A DNA stretch of 17,396 bases. Source: JAAOZP01 sp964616835. GTDB lineage: Archaea > Thermoproteota > EX4484-205 > JAAOZP01. Below the pieces are notes generated by a model. The model was not told where the DNA came from. It saw only the letters and a program-made list of their open reading frames with translations, and made no database searches. Positions 15,969-17,396 of the stretch are shown here, piece by piece (the stretch's first letter is position 1; the number at the start of each line of letters is the position of its first letter). The translations under genes were made by a program, and so were the position numbers. The DNA is taken from positions 1-17,396 of the forward strand of contig CAZTSG010000026.1 of NCBI GenBank assembly GCA_964616835.1, written 5' to 3'.

Positions 15969-16057
15969 CTGTTCTTCCATTCCTCCAGAGGAGGGGATAA
16001 TTTCAACCAGATCCAGCAGGAGTAAACCAAAAGGATATCCTGATGAATGCCACACAT

Positions 16058-16371
16058 ACTATGCAGAACAAGTGCGGAGGCTCCTCATATCTCGGGTGCA
16101 ACTGCATTGTCCTTAGAAGCTGTAGGAGAGAGAAATGACGCTCATGAAGATGAATAAGCATTTTTAAAAGATTCTAACCAGTTCCGCCATCAACTTCAGA
16201 TATAAAGGGGGCGAGCAGGATCATCTCCTTCTCAGCAATCTCTTCAAGAGCTTTATGCCCAAATAGATAAAGTTCTAAACACGTTGAATGAGAGAATGTA
16301 CTAAATTACTTAGTATAGGGTTTCTTAAACATTACTAAACCTTTTATCTCAGAAGAAGATCTTAAAAATTT
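16058..16371. other. Intergenic stretch with a possible coding remnant
   Basis: On the minus strand a frame open from 16305 to TAG 16174-16176 encodes about 43 residues, including LYLFGHKALEEIAEKEMILL and APFISEVDGG, but has no start near its upstream end; it may be a gene scrap. On the plus strand ATG 16061 opens 25 codons with four cysteines (MQNKCGGSSYLGCNC...) ending at TGA 16136-16138. It has no promoter or ribosome-binding site that I can see. Neither is firm. Confidence 0.3.
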
Positions 16372-16740
16372 TCACATTCTGGCCGAAACCACTCCTCCTA
16401 TTACTCCTCCAACCAGCCCGATTAAGGCCCCTTTAAGTGATAGGATGATGCTTAAGATAGCTACTCCGGCTTGAATGTAGCTGAGGAATGGCATTATAAA
16501 CGGAAGGAGGCTTGCCAATGGTATGAGTATGAGAGGTAAGATTATGGCGAGAATTATGCCTCCAAGAATCCCTGAAAGGAAACCTGCTATCGCCCCCCTG
16601 CCCAAGCCTTTTGCGATATAGCCTGCGGCAAAGCCAGCTATAAGGTCTCCGACCACGGGAATCATTCCTCCCAGTATTATGTGTATAGCGAAGCCAACAA
16701 TCACCCCTAGGAATAAGTTCCCACCTTTCTGTTGCGACAT
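16372..16740 (-). CDS. Small glycine-rich membrane protein (DUF5518-like)
   Basis: The 122-residue protein consists of about four hydrophobic segments with glycine-zipper patterns: LFLGVIVGFAIHIILGG (9-25), DLIAGFAAGYIAKGLGRG (32-49), a long segment AIAGFLSGILGGIILAIILP (50-69) continuing to about 81, and a final segment after SYIQAG that ends GGVIGGVVSAR. It resembles small archaeal membrane proteins of the DUF5518 type, whose function is unknown; that match is from memory. ATG 16740 is preferred because an AT-rich TATA-like run (16757-16772) lies about 25 nt upstream. ATG 16746 and TTG 16758 are in-frame alternatives. It stands alone, between the kinase and the transposase remnant. Confidence 0.82.
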   Translation of the reverse strand: MSQQKGGNLFLGVIVGFAIHIILGGMIPVVGDLIAGFAAGYIAKGLGRGAIAGFLSGILGGIILAIILPLILIPLASLLPFIMPFLSYIQAGVAILSIILSLKGALIGLVGGVIGGVVSARM

Positions 16741-16756
16741 AACCATAGTTTTTAAC

Positions 16757-16772
16757 AATAATATTTAAATTT
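16757..16772 (-). promoter_or_regulatory. TATA-like AT-rich box of the small membrane protein gene
   Basis: On the minus strand the run TAAATATTATT lies about 20-30 nt upstream of ATG 16740/16746, consistent with a leaderless start. The transposase remnant begins immediately beyond it. Confidence 0.4.
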
Positions 16773-16773
16773 T

Positions 16774-17140
16774 ATGAAGCAGGCACTATTTCCACTAACC
16801 AAGCGCGCCAACGAATTCGGGCGAACTACCAGCCCTAGAGGCTCCTATGACAGGGACTACCTAAACACCCTAATATCCCTCAAAAGGGTCTTGACAATGT
16901 ATGCTAATAAGCCATTGGTCATAGTTAGTGAGGGCCTTGATGTAGGTGGGCCCTTGAGAGGCTTGGATTGGAGCATAGGAATGAGAAGTTCAGCTCGAGG
17001 AATAAGGTTAAGAGGATCTTCAGATATCTCAAGAAGAAAGCAATGATATTCCACTATAAGATGAGCACAAGAAACCACATTCAGGATATCATAAGGACCC
17101 CAGACTATTCCTAAACCTATTCACACCATACTATGGGATC
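16774..17140 (+). pseudogene. Decayed IS6-like DDE transposase fragment
   Basis: Three plus-strand frames join into the C-terminal half of an IS6-family-like transposase. Frame one gives SLKRVLTMYANKPLVIVSEG. A one-base loss near 16930-16935 shifts into a frame reading P-stop-C-R-WALERLGLEH, where intact relatives read GPWYRWALERLGL. This continues with SSRNKVKRIFRYLKKKA and FHYKMSTRNHIQ, containing the RNxVERFFRxLK block around the catalytic Glu (here Lys). Another shift near 17090-17105 leads into RLFLNLFTPYY, the usual C-terminal segment. The N-terminal third with the first catalytic Asp is missing, so it is dead. Terminal inverted repeats were not found. It marks past insertion-sequence activity next to the kinase locus. 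Confidence 0.78.
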
Positions 17141-17217
17141 ACACAGAGGGTGGATGAAAATACTTATCCGGACACTATACCGAATAGAGCCTAAAACAGT
17201 ACTTAACTTACTCTTAT

Positions 17218-17385
17218 TTATTGACTACTCCTCCTCTTTAATTCTTCTATCATCAGCTTTATTTCAGCATACTTCTCGTCACTTATTTTACCCTGAGCTC
17301 TTAGCCCTTCGAGCTGCGCTTCTAATTCTGCTATTTGAGGGCTGCTAAATTTTGAGCTTTCTAGCTTCGACTTAAGTTTATCCAT
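17218..17385 (-). CDS. Small SHOCT-like coiled protein, or the C-terminus of a longer gene
   Basis: From ATG 17385 the minus strand encodes 55 residues ending at TAA 17218-17220. The segment IAELEAQLEGLRAQGKISDE followed by KYAEIKLMIEELKRR fits the SHOCT pattern (L-x-x-L-x-x-L-x-x-x-G-x-I-(T/S)-x-E-(E/K)-(F/Y)-x-x-x-K-x-x-I/L). That short motif usually sits at the C-terminus of larger, often membrane-linked, bacterial and archaeal proteins. The frame stays open upstream to the window edge, so this may be the tail of a longer gene. SHOCT motifs are thought to mediate oligomerisation. It is on the opposite strand to, and just beyond, the transposase remnant. Confidence 0.62.
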   Translation of the reverse strand: MDKLKSKLESSKFSSPQIAELEAQLEGLRAQGKISDEKYAEIKLMIEELKRRSSQ

Positions 17386-17396
17386 TACTATAATTC

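Noticed and set aside
15929..16057. 43-residue N-terminal extension of the cytoplasmic kinase
   Set aside because: The ATG at 15928 has both a GTGAT site and a TATA-like box while 16057 has neither; still, the extension is open and cannot be excluded.
17133..17348. 71-codon plus-strand frame at the right end
   Set aside because: It overlaps the SHOCT-like minus-strand coding region and is a Leu-rich shadow of it.
1..17396. CRISPR array, rRNA or tRNA genes
   Set aside because: No regularly spaced repeats and no rRNA or tRNA signatures were seen on either strand.

Overview
The window looks archaeal, most likely from a thermophilic Thermoproteota/TACK-type lineage, although the exact group cannot be read from it. 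The evidence is a complete two-ring archaeal CDC48/VAT ATPase, AT-rich TATA-like boxes 25-35 nt upstream of several start codons with almost no leader (leaderless transcription), GTG starts, tight stop/start overlaps, and a decayed IS6-like transposase of the kind common in hot-spring archaea.

Layout. Positions 1-1850 are a graveyard: the 3' end of an unrecognised gene, a Ser/Thr kinase gene broken by several frameshifts and a stop, and two short open stretches without convincing starts. Positions 1856-4279 (+) encode a receptor-like kinase: signal peptide with a lipobox-like site, four InlB-B-like beta repeats outside, one membrane segment, and a cytoplasmic kinase. After a 0.6-kb gap holding a remnant of an alpha-helical repeat protein comes CDC48 (4908-7040, +). 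Converging on it is a two-gene minus-strand operon (9463-7461): a HerA/FtsK-superfamily ATPase and a coiled-coil protein that corresponds to the C-terminal part of larger one-piece homologues. Next are a 0.67-kb gap with a palindrome, a minus-strand gene with a divergent FHA-like C-terminal domain (11499-10129), and a two-gene plus-strand operon of coiled-coil proteins (11891-14406). That operon runs tail-to-tail, with an 8-bp overlap, into a cytoplasmic Ser/Thr kinase on the minus strand (15928-14399). The right end holds a small glycine-rich membrane protein, the decayed IS6-like transposase, and a small SHOCT-like coding region at the edge.

How the genes may work together (inference). A transmembrane kinase, a cytosolic kinase, a possible phosphopeptide-binding FHA-like protein, two long coiled-coil proteins and two kinds of ring-forming motor ATPase (CDC48 and HerA-like) sit within 15 kb. 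Together they suggest a phosphorylation-controlled envelope- or chromosome-associated machine. Nothing in the sequence proves that they work together. The decayed third kinase shows that the locus has had kinase-gene turnover.
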